Assembly: GCA_963921825.1 (NCBI GenBank) | Contig: OY997590.1 | Location: forward strand, 59,076,012-59,140,011 | DNA: 64,000 nt | DNA from: Erodium maritimum | Lineage: Eukaryota; Streptophyta; Magnoliopsida; Geraniales; Geraniaceae | Direction of reading: 5' to 3' | Part shown: in pieces, positions 22,804 to 34,034 of the stretch | How the letters are laid out: the number at the start of each line of letters is the position of its first letter | Numbering within the stretch: position 1 is the first letter of the stretch | Made by a program: the position numbers and the translations under genes | The notes under the pieces: model-generated | Database searches by the model: none | What the model was told of the DNA's origin: nothing | The model's input: only the letters and a program-made list of their open reading frames with translations

Positions 22804-22849
22804 ACCTGTGGGTTATGGGCCCACCACGCTTCCGCTGCGCCACTCTGAT
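22804..22849 (-). pseudogene. 5' half of an initiator tRNA-Met, inside the retrotransposon
   Basis: On the minus strand, starting at 22849, the sequence reads ATCAGAGTGGCGCAGCGGAA, then GCGTGGTGGG, CCCATAA (anticodon CAT) and CCCACAGGT. As I recall the plant initiator tRNA-Met, this matches nucleotides 1-46: the acceptor 5' strand, D arm, anticodon arm and start of the variable region. The T arm and 3' acceptor strand are absent, so no B box and no functional tRNA. It lies where pol would be in the defective Gypsy element, whose primer-binding site pairs with the other end of this same tRNA. Confidence 0.85.
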
Positions 22850-23091
22850 TTCATCGCCACTCGGCCATATCCCTGGCCGTTCTGGCTGGGTACTGGTATT
22901 TCTGCGGTCCTCCACCGCTCCCTCAGCTAGCGTGCCAAGGTACACTGTTCCAAATTTTGTCTCAACATTCGTACTTGGTTGGACTCGGCGCGAACTAAGA
23001 AATAACAGATTATCGACTTAAACGATGTAAACGTTCAAAAGAAGTTCAAATAATTACTCCCAATAAAACCAAAACGAGTCAAATACAAGTC

Positions 23092-23934
23092 TTAAAACTG
23101 AAGGTACGTCTCTAAGGTCAAACAAAAAACCAAACCGGTACTCTCGCTACCCACATGCTCCGCGATGTTCTGTAATCCCAAAACGTGCTTGAAACCCTGA
23201 GCGATCCCATGCTCGTAATCCTGTCTCTCCGCTCGTGAATCGGCGACAACATACACCCGACCCTGCCATACCGGGGGTCCGCCTCTCGGAGGTGGTGGAA
23301 GTGCCACCTGTTGCGCTGCTCGCTGCCTCGGTGCTGGTGCGCTCGGGGCCTGCCACGGAGCTCTCTGCGTCTGAGCCTGACGCTGCTGGAACTGAGACGA
23401 CTGCTCAGTCTGCAACTGTTGGGGTCGCGGGGCCGACATCTCCCCAACTCGATCAGGACATCTAGCCGCGAAGTGTCCAGGCCGTCCGCACTGATGACAT
23501 AGCGTTGGCCCAACACTCTGCCTCCCATCAGGTCTGTCCCTCGAACAAACTCGAACCGTGTGGCCCTGCTGCCCACACCGAAAACACGTGCGCCTTCTCA
23601 ACTGGGTCTGAGGCTGGAACAATCCCGAGGTCCTCTGCCTCCTCGGATTCCGAGACTCGGATGGCCTCAGGAAACTGGTCGGCCTCGGCCTGACCTCTCG
23701 TACTCTGGCTAACTCACAAAAGCGCTGCTCCACATCCACGGCCTGGACTACCAATCTTTGAACAGTGCGGGTCATCTCCTCTAGAGCTGCCGTATGGGCT
23801 GTCTCAGCCCTCTCGTGCCCCTCAGCGGGCGAACACTGGGCACTAGACGACCCTGCCGACCCAGCGATCGATGATCGTCCTCGGCCTCTAGCGGGCCGTC
23901 CCCTGGTACCTCGCGAAACGAAAGTCCGTGCCAT
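23092..23934 (-). pseudogene. gag: Gypsy gag with its core deleted
   Basis: It opens MARTFVSRGTRGRPARG at 23934. After about 75 codons it jumps to the post-core region (ARVREVRPRPTSFLRPS), which corresponds to VRETRPRPSGFLQPSD near 12720 in the other Gypsy element, so about 200 residues of the gag core are missing in frame. Two CCHC knuckles follow: CFRCGQQGHTVRVC and CHQCGRPGHFAARC. The frame continues into the protease lead-in ([13 protein letters not shown]) without the TAG seen in the plus-strand copy, then diverges after about 23190 before the DTG motif. It could bind RNA but probably not assemble particles. Confidence 0.85.
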
Positions 23935-24995
23935 GTCGTAAATCCTGGGCATGGATAATGCACATGCTCAGTTTCGTAACTCGAAAAGAACAACGCGCCT
24001 AGAATAACTAACACCACACACGGTCCACAACAACGATACTTAGTAATAGTATAGTCACCCAATAGCACACTACAGAGAAGTTCGCATACTAGTGCGTCAC
24101 ACATAATATATACAAGCAGCGGTTACACCCAATTTCACACTCAGCAGCATACTCACACCCAAGTCACACAGGTCACCGTTTACACCACACCGCAATTCCA
24201 TAATGTACAACATACACTTTGTTTTGATTTCTTAACACGTCCTCTTTCTAGCATAACAGTCGTGTTGATCTCTCGTCGTTACAACCCGATTCAGGCGTCC
24301 CCGAATTACGTTGTAAGCACTCGACATCCCTCCATTCACGTCCAGCAACAGTGGCCCCTATAGCTGAATCGTGATGGTACATACACTTCAGTTTCCGCAG
24401 AAAATCGGGCATGACCCATTCGTAAGTTAATTTAACCATCCGCTTATGCGGGACAACCAATTACCACCTGCACACAGTACTCAGTCATAATTATAACACA
24501 TATCAATTGATCTCAACTTTTACACTACGGTCTTAGTAATTTCACTCTTACCGCCCGGTCAAGTCCATACTTGGAAAACAGTTCAACTCCAACAATAACC
24601 ACAAACCACACAAGTTCACCAAAATTCCACGGCACTTAGGCCGGACGTTTCACCAATCAAACAATGGCCGACCAAGGCGGCAATCCAATAACGATCAATT
24701 CACCAATACACACACGTCATAACCAGCTAGAGCATCGCTCGTTAACCAACCTCGATCTCAACCGAGCAGCATCATGGATCCACCAAGGTGAACAACAAAC
24801 ACAGAATAAGGTACAAATCAAGTAAGGCAAAACTTAAACAACGTATTTTAACAATCGAGACTCTTGTCGTTTCGACTCTACGCACAAGATATTTCCGACT
24901 TGCGTCACCAAGCACTACGACTTGAACCACCTAACTCTACCCACCTACTTGACGTACGGTCCGAGGTTTTGAAAAATCATTTCAAAATGAAACCA

Positions 24996-25008
24996 GGCTC
25001 TGATACCA
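24996..25008 (-). promoter_or_regulatory. Primer-binding site (initiator tRNA-Met) of the minus-strand element
   Basis: On the minus strand TGGTATCAGAGCC follows the LTR end by three bases, the same spacing and sequence as at 19406. Confidence 0.95.
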
Positions 25009-25011
25009 AAT

Positions 25012-27788
25012 TGTCATGCCCCAAATCCGGCTTTGACCGGACTCGAGACGTGAACTAAAATAATAAATAAATAAAGCGAAGTTAAAGTAATAAAGCTTAA
25101 AATAATAAACTGTAAATCATAAATTCGAATAAAAAGAGTCAACATCTCTTAAGTGAATCGTAAAAACAGTACTTAGTTCAAACACGGTACATCACTAGAC
25201 ACTACTAGACAAGACCCTCGCCAGCTCCCAAGCTCAGCTGTGTCCTACTAGCACAAATCCTGCTCAACACCTGAAACACAACAAAGTAAGGGGTGAGCTT
25301 TCGCCTAGTAGAGAAAGTAGTTAGTGTAATGAACATCGACTCACCACCACAAGTAACCGTCCAATTAGGGCATACTAGTACATCATAACTAACTGCCAAT
25401 CTGGGGTTCATAGCCAAACTTATAACACACTCAACGACCGCTTTCACACAATACAACATTAACCAAAACAACACACGTATCACAAACAAAGCAACCAGCA
25501 CACGTCCCGTACCGCAGATCCCGAACTCCATCGTATCATACCGAAAAGTCACTGTATCATCTCGGATAGCCCCTCGGTCCAGAGGAGACACATGCGTCGG
25601 GGCAACCGGAAACGTTCTGTAGGAACGCATCTCATCGGGGCCCCGGAAATGTCTCCAAAGGACCATAGATCATCGGGGTAGAAACACGACACCTAGTGCC
25701 AAACATGACCCGTAGGTCCAATACGACCCGTACCATTTATATCGTACCGGAACACGAAGCCTCGGTCCTGACATCTTCCCGTCACGTAGAATCGGGGTAA
25801 CATCCCAGACAGGAAATCCTTCAGTCGGACGTCTTCCTGTCACGTAGAATCAGGGCCTCGCTCATACTGGACCGACACATACCTCGGTCGTACGCCTTCT
25901 CGTCACGGAGAATCGGGGTATGAATCACGGCATCCTTGGCCTCGATACACTACACCGGAACTATCCCTCGGTGTAAGTACCACTCCGGTTACGCCTTTTC
26001 TTGGAACACACATCAAGAGTATAACATGCATCACAAAAACATAGTTCGACCCCGGTATACCAACCAAGCCAAACTCACCATAACACACAAACCGGTCTAT
26101 CACTCACCCGTTCATATCAAAATAAAGGATTCACAATTCATCAAACACGGCACACTTTCCCACACATAGCAACAACATGTTACACCGCATACACCATGAC
26201 TAGACTCTTAAACACACTCACAATTGTCCCGCACTTACCATCACTTATCGACACCACCCTCGACGTGGTAACCCCACCGGCTTAACCGGTATCCATTTCC
26301 CAACATCCCCACGTTTCACCAAGTCATACTCACATAATCCAACCAATCAATTCACCACTATGCATCACTAAGTTCACTTCTACTCATTTTCATGCTTGTT
26401 ATTTATTAACTGATTAGACAACGCAGAGCACACAAGTAGACAATCAGCAACTAGTCCTAGGGCTCGACATGGCCATTCTACCAGCACGACAATTTCCCAG
26501 AATATTGAAAGCGGCTACAACTAGTGAGTCACATCCTACATGTTACTACGACTCGCCCGGTTATTATATATTATAAACAATCGTTCCAGTTTTATTATTA
26601 CCTAGCATGCATACTAGTAACTTTCCGTAATTAGACCGGTATTCGCTACTTTCCCTACCTCAAGAAGAACCAACAACTACGTCTCCTAGTTGTTGACGTC
26701 CGGGCCTACCTCCGGTCTTCTCCACGATCGAGGTCCAAGCTTGGTTTTAACAAAAAAGGACGGTAATCAGTCTCAGTCCAGTCCGTAACAGTCCTCTAAT
26801 TTTATCAATTAAGTCCGATGAATCTTTCCTCTTTAAGTCCTTTAAATCCTTTAATTTCAGAAGGTTTAAATTAATTAATTAATTAAATAAAACCGTCCGA
26901 CCCGAGTCCGAAACCTGACCCGGACCTGACCCGGATCTGGCCCAGACCCGGCTCCGACCCAGGTCCGGACCCGAGTTCAGACCCGGTTCAAGAACTTGGG
27001 TCTGGCATGAGGCCTGGTCCGGCCCGAAACCCATATTGGGCCCAAGGCCTGTCTTGACCTCGTCCGGGCCCAAGCCCGAGTACAGAAGAGGCTAGGGTTT
27101 GCTTGCTCCCCCGCCGGCGGTGGCGCAGTCAAAGAAAGAGGAGGGAGGTCGTGGTGCTCGGGAAACGATTTCCCTCCCCCCCCCCCTCGCCGCTCCGGCG
27201 AGCAATTTCCGGCAACCCATGCCCTTCGAGGCTCATGCCCTCACATGCTCACTCGAGCTCGGACGGATTCACGGCGACGCGATAGTGAGCGAGAGGGAGA
27301 GCTTCACGTGGTGGATCGGGTCTGTTCTCTGGCGTGGGGTAGGGTTCGTCGCGAGGGATTTGCTCGAAGGGGGCTCAAGCGCGTGCGAGTCTTAGATGGA
27401 GTAGGTGGTAGGGGAAGACGGAGAAGTCGTGCGTCGTTTACCTCCTGAAAACTCCGGCGAGCGACGACGATGACACGGTTGGAATCGAGGGGATGCGGCG
27501 AGAGAAGAGAGGACACTCGCCTCAGGATGTGTGCGCGTAAAGAGGAAGAAGAGTGAACAGTTGTAGGGTTTGAGGGTAATGATGCATCCGAATGGGCCTG
27601 AAGCGAATTGGGCCCGAGCTCTGCGTGGGCTTGGTCTGGGTGAGACGAGCCTGGTCTGGCCTGCTTCCTTTTTTTTCTTTTCCCTTTTTTTTTGCAAACG
27701 ATCCAAAATTTTAACCCACTTTCCAACCACAACGTTCCAAACGATTAAACTTAATACTTTAAATCTTTTTACCGAGGTGGTCTTCACA
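25012..27788 (-). repeat. Complete 5' LTR of the minus-strand Gypsy element (2,777 bp)
   Basis: In minus orientation it starts TGTGAAGACC at 27788 and ends GGGGCATGACA at 25012. It holds about three copies of a ~60-bp phrase ending GTCACGTAGAATCGGGG or a close variant (about 25785-25930), and a GC-rich block of repeated GACCCGG units (26895-27000) in the part of the LTR where the other family has its CCGTGACGG cluster. A 330-bp GC-rich insert-like segment (27169-27498) is absent from the other LTR copy. Confidence 0.9.
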
Positions 27789-28028
27789 CAGTACCTAGTG
27801 CACTTGATCCAAGGGAGCCATCAGGTTTTCTCCCCTCTGTGTCGATTAGTTGATGACTGTCGATCTTTACTCACTACTCTCGAGGATGTTAAACTCGAGT
27901 ATATCTCTAGGACAGCGAACGGGGCAGCCCACTAGTTAGCTCGGGAAGCCCGTTATGTATCTGTCCAATTGTGGTCGAGATTTACTATATCAGATGCACT
28001 AGAATGTATCTTATCAAATTCCAAATGA
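27789..28028 (+). pseudogene. RNase H (RVT_3) C-terminal fragment
   Basis: The frame reads DVKLEYISRTANGAAH, a TAG at 27933-27935, then LAREARYVS and ends at TGA 28028. The phrase resembles the last part of the RNase H-like domain found in plant LINE-derived proteins (FEHVKVxFIxRxAN..AHxLAR). It is truncated on the left by the Gypsy LTR, so the Gypsy element appears inserted into an RNase H-bearing sequence. The rest of the domain is not seen on the far side. Confidence 0.65.
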
Positions 28029-31000
28029 TAATACAAGCTCTCGTTTAAAAAAACTTTGAGTTTTAGAGTGTCGGTATTAATCATATTCCCCTTTTCTCTA
28101 TTACTAGCAATCTTGATCCTATCATTAGGGAATAGAAGCTGGAGACGAGAGAAGAGGGAAACGTTACAAGAAACCTGATGAGCTTAAATTGTTGTTTTCT
28201 TGGCTTAAAAAAGGTCATAACCTAAAGCCCATGAGTTAGGTCCATTTAAACTCATTCGGTCCTCTCCCTCTCCTTTAGCACAAATCAAACACAAAACCCT
28301 TAGAGTCCCTCTCCCCCTCTTTTGATCTTTTGCACCGTTGGTAATGGCTGGGGCTCTGTCTCGGTTGTTATCGACGGAGGTCAGCCTTTTCGCTTTCTTC
28401 ATCTTTTCTCGGGGGTTCTATTTCGCTAGTCATGGCTACTTGGTTCTCGTCCGTTCGTCACATATTTTTTCTACTCTTCCAGTTTCAGCTCCTTCAGTCT
28501 TTTCGTTGCACCGTATTTCGCGGTTTAGGCCAGAGAATCCATTGAAGCAGCCTCATATTTACATTTCGAGTGTGGAAGGGGCGTTGCGGAAGGAGAGTTG
28601 AAGTGTTATGTGTGGGTCTTCGTTTCTCCGACGTTGTTCTTCGGATACTTGTGATCATAGTCAGATGGATAAATACCGAGATGGTCGGCATGGTTGGATC
28701 CGAGGAGACATGGTCTCGTTTCTAGTTCTTTTTGTTCTTTTTTGTTAGGTTTTGGTATTAGTTGTGGCCTTTTCGGGCCAAATGACTACACGTGTTGCAG
28801 CTCTGTGTGCATCGACTGCACGTTTGTATGCACCAGTTGTACTTTGGTGTGCCCGTTATATGGCACTTATGGTGTGCACTTTGTTTCACTTTTGGTATGC
28901 ACGGTATGGTTGTACGTTCTGGACGCATTACGTTGCGTTCCAGGTTTTGATTAGGGGTCGGTAATATTATGGTCTAGCTTTTCTAGAGTCTGTAGTAATT
29001 ATTGTTGTGATTGTGCGATCAACGGTTGTGAGTTGTGAAGGGTCGCTTGTATGTCTTCACCGAATGATTTATAAAATCCATCAATATTCTGATTTCCTAA
29101 AAAAAACCCATTAGGTCATGGTTGACTAAAGGGAGTAAAAGGAGATCTTGTTCCAATCAAGGAGGCGGCAACACAATTAGGGATTACAACGGGGAGGGCA
29201 CATGAGCGGATCCAGACTTTTCCTTTAAGTTATAGAAAAAAAATCGATTTAAGCAGTCTTAGGCTTTGATGGGTCTTCCAAATGATATAAATTTCTTATA
29301 CGAGCTCTGGTTTTGGTCTATAAAATATCAAATAGAATAGAATTAGATACCTACAATTTTCATGAACGAAATTCAAGGAGAAAAAAAAGGTATATAAACA
29401 CACAAGCGCCATACAAGTCAAACTAGTAATCATATGTTGTTTGGTCCGACATGGACGAACGCTCTTGGTAAAATTAACAACTAGTCATACAATGTATGCC
29501 AAAACATAAAGAAAAAACAATCGGAGATATATAGTTAATCAAGACGTATGCTTCTGTAGAACTCACAAACCAAGACTTATGCCGCCTATGCCGATTCTAG
29601 TGCACCGGTGCCACTTTCGTCGATCGGAAATATACAGTTTGGAGAGAGATGAAATTTTGTCAGGAACCACTAGCCGACCCTAGTGCACCGGTGCCACTTT
29701 CGCTTCCTATGCCGCATTTGCCTCTTGTGTTGCCTCCGCCTCCATCTCTAACACCGTCTCCCCCAACGTTGTCGTCCCCAAAACTGCCGCTCCTTACGCC
29801 ACTAACGATGTAGCCTCCAACACCATCTCCTCTTTCACATCTACGTCTGAGTCTCTATCGGACCAGACGGGGGAAGAGATCACAAGCGATTTGCTACCCC
29901 ACCACCGTTTGTGGTGGCCTCACCGTGGCCCCACGCTTCCTACCTCACTCCGCAGACCACCAGTTTCACTGGGATGACGAAAAAGGCTCAAAAAAATGAG
30001 ATAGACCTAATTCCATTAATAGGGATCTCCGCGTGAGGTCCCCTTAGCCTCTCGATCTGAATCATGAAGATTGAGAGCAATGGTTGGTTGTGTAGGTGTG
30101 GCCGGCGTTGGAAGATGACAGTGTCCCCCCCCCCCCCCCCCCCCCCCCTCCCCCTCCTCCAGAATGTCGGCAACATCGTGTGGAAAATCGACGGGGGTGT
30201 TGAGCTGTTGTAGATCACGAACATGAGCCCTTGTTGGTCCAAACAATCAGCCGAGGTCTGCTACGTAGCATCACCAGGTCCAATGAGTCGAAGGACGAAC
30301 AACTGGGTGTGTGTGGGGACGCATACCTCGCCCTGCCAAGGTCGGTGTAAGTCCGACATCATAGTCCCCCATGTCCTGGTGTTCTCCCTAGATGCTCGTT
30401 ATCCTCTCAAGTACCCTAGATCTTCTACTGTGTGCTTTTTTAGATCGAGTCAAAAAAACTGTATCTACACAGCCACCATTTTGGAGCAGTCTCTCAAAAT
30501 AGTTGAATATTTCATTATAAGTTTAACATTTGAAACCTATGAACTCAGACTATATCTCACACTTTTATTTTCTATTATCTCTATATTATTTATCTTCTGA
30601 TTATTCCATTCCTATGTTAAAAAAAATAAACTATTTTGAAAAATAAGTGAATAAAAACCAACCTCGTCCTTAGAATTTCGATTCCTACTCACCAAGTGCA
30701 ATACAACTTTCAATTCATACACTCTCCTCCATTATCATCATGGCTTGCTTTTCATTTCTTCTCTGCCTCTGACCCTGACTTCTCCTATTTACGCTCTGCA
30801 GTGCTTCTTTCCTTTTTAGGACTTGAGTGTAGGAACATTCTCACATACACGTACTTACAACCTTGGCTTTCTTCTTCGTGGCGCGATTTCTGATGTGGGG
30901 TTTCTTTTAATTGAACAGAGGTTTGGTGGTGATGATCAAAGGTGGTGGCCAAAAAGTGATTAGGATCCAAGGGAGCTGGAAAATTGGGAGCGGATTGTGA

Positions 31001-31090
31001 ATGTTCCTTTACGATGTCCGTTTGAACCAAACAGTGTCTTTGTAAAGAGAGAAAGCGGGAAGGGTCGCTTTTGGGTGGGAATTAGTGGTT
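28029..31090. other. Unassigned intergenic stretch before the MYB gene
   Basis: A frame at 28344-28601 (MAGALSRLLSTEV, 86 aa) follows a pyrimidine-rich leader but has no recognised domain. A block ending in CCTAAAAAAAA near 29104 resembles a LINE 3' tail. A 28-bp phrase with CTAGTGCACCGGTGCCACTT occurs twice (about 29597 and 29680). A cytosine run lies near 30124-30149. The last ~400 bp should contain the MYB promoter. I see no supported gene here. Confidence 0.4.
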
Positions 31091-31095
31091 TTTTT

Positions 31096-31106
31096 TGTTA
31101 TATAAA
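31096..31106 (+). promoter_or_regulatory. Candidate TATA box of the MYB gene
   Basis: TTGTTATATAAAGG lies about 25 bp before ATG 31125 and about 85 bp before ATG 31188. If it is the working TATA box, transcription would begin near or after 31125, which favours the second ATG as start codon. A 5' leader intron cannot be excluded. Confidence 0.4.
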
Positions 31107-31187
31107 GGCTTCAACTTTGTTAGTATGCGAAATGGGTTCGACAAAGGAGTGAACTTGGAATCGATTAAAAAGGAACAGAATCAGATA

Positions 31188-33416
31188 ATGCCGCAGGAGC
31201 GTGACTTGAAGAAGAATCCTATTCCTCGTAATGACGATTCCAAGAAGGAGAGGCACATCGTTTCATGGAGTCAACAGGTCATTTTCAGTTTCATCATCAC
31301 CATCACCGTCTTCTTCTGCTTCTGATTTTCTGAAATGGGCTTTGCTTTTATGAGTTTCAGGAAGATGATACACTCACAGAACAAATTGCCATCCATGGAA
31401 CTGACAAGTATGATTTTTCCAGTAAATTTGCAATTTTGATGGCGTGGGTATGTTTGATTCCGCTATTGGTATTGAGGGTCTTGTTTGGATTTGTGTTCTT
31501 CTTTTTGTTGCATGAAGTTGGGCCACAATTGCATCCAAGTTCAAGGATAAGACAACAAGACAATGCAGGAGGAGGTAATGATTTGATGATGTTGCTTTTT
31601 TGATGAGTAGGTGGTTCTTAGTTAGCTAATCATGCAATTGTCCTTACTGTTGTCTTGTTTATTACACGTTTCTAATCTATGTGGGTTTGTCAACAAATCA
31701 CTGCAGATGGTACACTTACTTGAATTCTGATTTCAAGCGAGGAGGATGGTCGCCCGAGGAAGATATGTTGCTATGCGAGGTAAAGGAGTTATTGATTCTT
31801 TTGTGTGTCTTTGAGAATTGAGAGAGAGCCTTTTGGTGAGTGTGAAGTTGATGTGTTTGCAGGCGCAAAAAATTTTTGGGAACAAATGGACAGAAATAGC
31901 AAAGGTGGTTTCAGGCAGGTGTGTACTAGTTTGGTGGTTTCAGGCCTCACTTTGGCCAATCACAAGTTTATGATTCATTTTTGTGCTTACACAGGACGGA
32001 CAATGCAGTGAAGAACCGGTTCACAACCCTGAGCAAGAAGAGGGCAAGATACGAGGCCTTGGCGAAGGAGAATAACAAATCTGATGGGATGCCCAAAGCA
32101 GCAGTGCCTATCAAGAAGACGAGGTATGCTCAGTATCATCTCAGCAATGACAAGGAGATCATCAGTGATGGTGAGTCAACTGAGTTTTCATTTTGGAACA
32201 TCTTTGAATTGGACTTAGAAATCCTTACAAGTGTAGTAAGTTCTTATGCATGAGACTGAAAATCATTGTAAAGTTTAGGCAAGCATTACTCAAAAATGTA
32301 ACTTGCAACAATCACATGTTTTGAAGCTGCACAGAGATAACTGATACAAGTTTCCATTCTACCAAAAAGCAGCACAGAGCAAGATCACAAAAAATGATGA
32401 TCCGAAGGTAACTGCTTTGATGTTACAAGCAGAACTGCTCAGCTCGCTTGCAGTCAAAGTTGACACGGTAAACACAGACCAGAGTTTTGAGCATGCTTGG
32501 AAGGTGAGGAAGATTAGTTCTTGGCCTGTCAACATGTATTAAAGCTGATTTTTTTTTTTTTGCTTAAGATCTGTGAGATGTTAGATTGTTATTTTGACAT
32601 TTTCACACTTTGATTACTTAAGCTCCTAAGATGATAAAAGTATATGATATTCAGGTACTCCAAGATTTCCTAAATAGAAGCAAAGAAGGTGATATTTTCA
32701 AGTACAGGATATCTAGTACTGAATCTATTGATCTTCAACTTGAAGACTTGGTAGATGAGTTAAAGAGTAGTAATGAAGGAAGTCGACAATCTTGGAGGTA
32801 ATGAAAACGGATATTGCCATCAGGCTTTACATCACTTGTGTATAACTGATTGATAATATGTTTCAGGGAAGCTGATCTATCAGACGAGTCTCCATGCAGC
32901 TCTGAGTACAGTAAAGGATCGAATCTCCTGCTACATACACATACAACTGGTAGTCAGGAAATTGTTGGAGAGAGAACTAGTGTAGGCAAATGTGAGATCA
33001 ATCAAGGTACTTTAGTTTGGTAATGGAATTGGAAAGATAAGGCCTGTGTTAAACTTAGAGTTAGTTTCTGACAAGATGTCTTGCAGCGCCGTCTTGTAAT
33101 GAACAGGGTAACAATGATGGAGTCACTTGTGCTGAGTTTAGTTCTCCACTTGAAATAACCCCAGTCTTCAGATCTTTGGCAGCTGGAATTCCCAGCCCAA
33201 AATTCTCCGAAAGTGTATGTTACGATGCTATGTGTTTCTACATTTCATACAGAAATAATTTACATTTATCCAACACTAACAGTTGTTTAACTGTCAACTT
33301 TTCAGGAGAGGAACTTCCTACTGAAAACATTTGGAGTGGAATCACCTTCTCCCAATCCAACCATAAATCCTTCGCATATTCCTCCTTGCAAAAGAGCCCT
33401 CCTAAAAAGTTTATAA
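31188..33416 (+). CDS. FOUR LIPS/MYB88-type R2R3-MYB transcription factor (11 exons)
   Basis: Exons: 31188-31277, 31361-31407, 31518-31574, 31707-31779, 31863-31918, 31995-32170, 32373-32503, 32655-32797, 32867-33006, 33087-33214, 33306-33416. All introns are GT-AG, phases agree throughout, and the product is 383 aa (404 aa if ATG 31125 is used). R2 holds SWSQQEDDTLTEQIAIHG and WATIASKFKDKTTRQC; R3 holds WSPEEDMLLCEAQKIFG and VVSGRTDNAVKNRF. Family-specific C-terminal motifs are also present (DPKVTALMLQAELLSSLA, VFRSLAAGIPSPKFSES, end PPCKRALLKSL). FLP and MYB88 in Arabidopsis restrict division in the stomatal lineage by repressing cell-cycle genes. The segment after R3 is shorter than I recall for Arabidopsis. 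No disabling change is seen. Confidence 0.93.
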
Positions 33417-33659
33417 CTCACCTCTCCGCTCTTCTTCTTCCCTTCCTCACACAACAAAACATGTGTCGCCTTGATGTAACAAAAACGCTAATAGTTGGTG
33501 AAACATGGAGGAAAAGTTGATGTTTTTTTTATTGAAGCAGCTTACACTAGGAATTTTGTAGATTTAGCTGTAAAACTGAGGCATGTGACAATATTTCAGA
33601 TTGCTACTTTTCTTCATGGGATAATATTATATGCAGTTATAATGTAGACTAAGGGCTAC

Positions 33660-33866
33660 CTCTTCATCTGCAGTTTCTTCCATTTGAGGAAGATCTGACA
33701 TGACAACCCGGAGAAGACCATGAAAACACAAGTCCATTGATTCGGTGAAAGGGGATTGCTGCTCAATAGTAAGGATATTGACAAGAGAAGAATGTCCCAT
33801 GCTGCTTCTGGACCCAATAGCCCGTGGGAAGCTGAACATGTAAACCATGCACTTGTCTTTGGGTAC
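33660..33866 (-). other. Exon-like segment of unknown gene
   Basis: On the minus strand a 207-bp block (69 codons, VPKDKCMVYMFSFPRAIG onwards) lies between an acceptor CTTTGCAG and a donor GTAGCC, with phase 0 at both edges and no stops. I do not recognise the family. It lies between the MYB gene and the transporter fragment and may belong to another fragment or be coincidental. Confidence 0.3.
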
Positions 33867-33951
33867 CTGCAAAGGTTATGGAATAAGAAGATTAATAATA
33901 GATTCTTTTCATTCCTTTATTGCCAAGGTCGGTTGTGATTGTAACTCTTAC

Positions 33952-34034
33952 CTTTAGAAGTGCAAATGCTGATACACATTATATCTCAGGAATTGTGTAT
34001 CTTATGCCATAAACTATAGTACCCATCAGCATCA
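33952..34034 (-). pseudogene. Exon fragment of a UTR1/UTR3-like UDP-sugar transporter
   Basis: On the minus strand, after an acceptor TTGCAG, the sequence reads VMLMGTIVYGIRYTIPE and then, in a shifted frame, VSAFALLK before a GTAAG donor. As I recall, plant UDP-galactose/UDP-glucose transporters read PVMLMGT.VYGIRYT.PEY and then VAGGVS.FALLK in this exon. About seven codons are missing between, with a frameshift and an in-frame TAA, so this is a relic. The family moves nucleotide sugars across ER/Golgi membranes. I did not find the other exons. Confidence 0.7.

Larger units (their letters stand above)
21200..27788 (-). mobile_element. Defective minus-strand Gypsy element, gag remnant only
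   Basis: In minus orientation: a complete 5' LTR (27788-25012), a primer-binding site, a leader, a shortened gag (23934-23092), about 1.4 kb without pol, a polypurine-type phrase, and a truncated 3' LTR (21711-21200). Protease, RT, RNase H and integrase are all missing, so any past mobility would have needed proteins from an intact relative. The left LTR is cut at 21200 exactly where the permuted Gypsy element begins, so no target duplication can be checked. Confidence 0.85.

Noticed and set aside
22289..22930. 213-codon plus-strand frame inside the minus-strand Gypsy element
   Set aside because: It lacks any domain, overlaps the antisense tRNA half and lies in the non-coding remainder of the element, so I treat it as a chance frame.
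27099..27790. Several overlapping frames in the right-hand Gypsy LTR
   Set aside because: GC-rich LTR sequence is open by chance; no domain or start context supports a gene.
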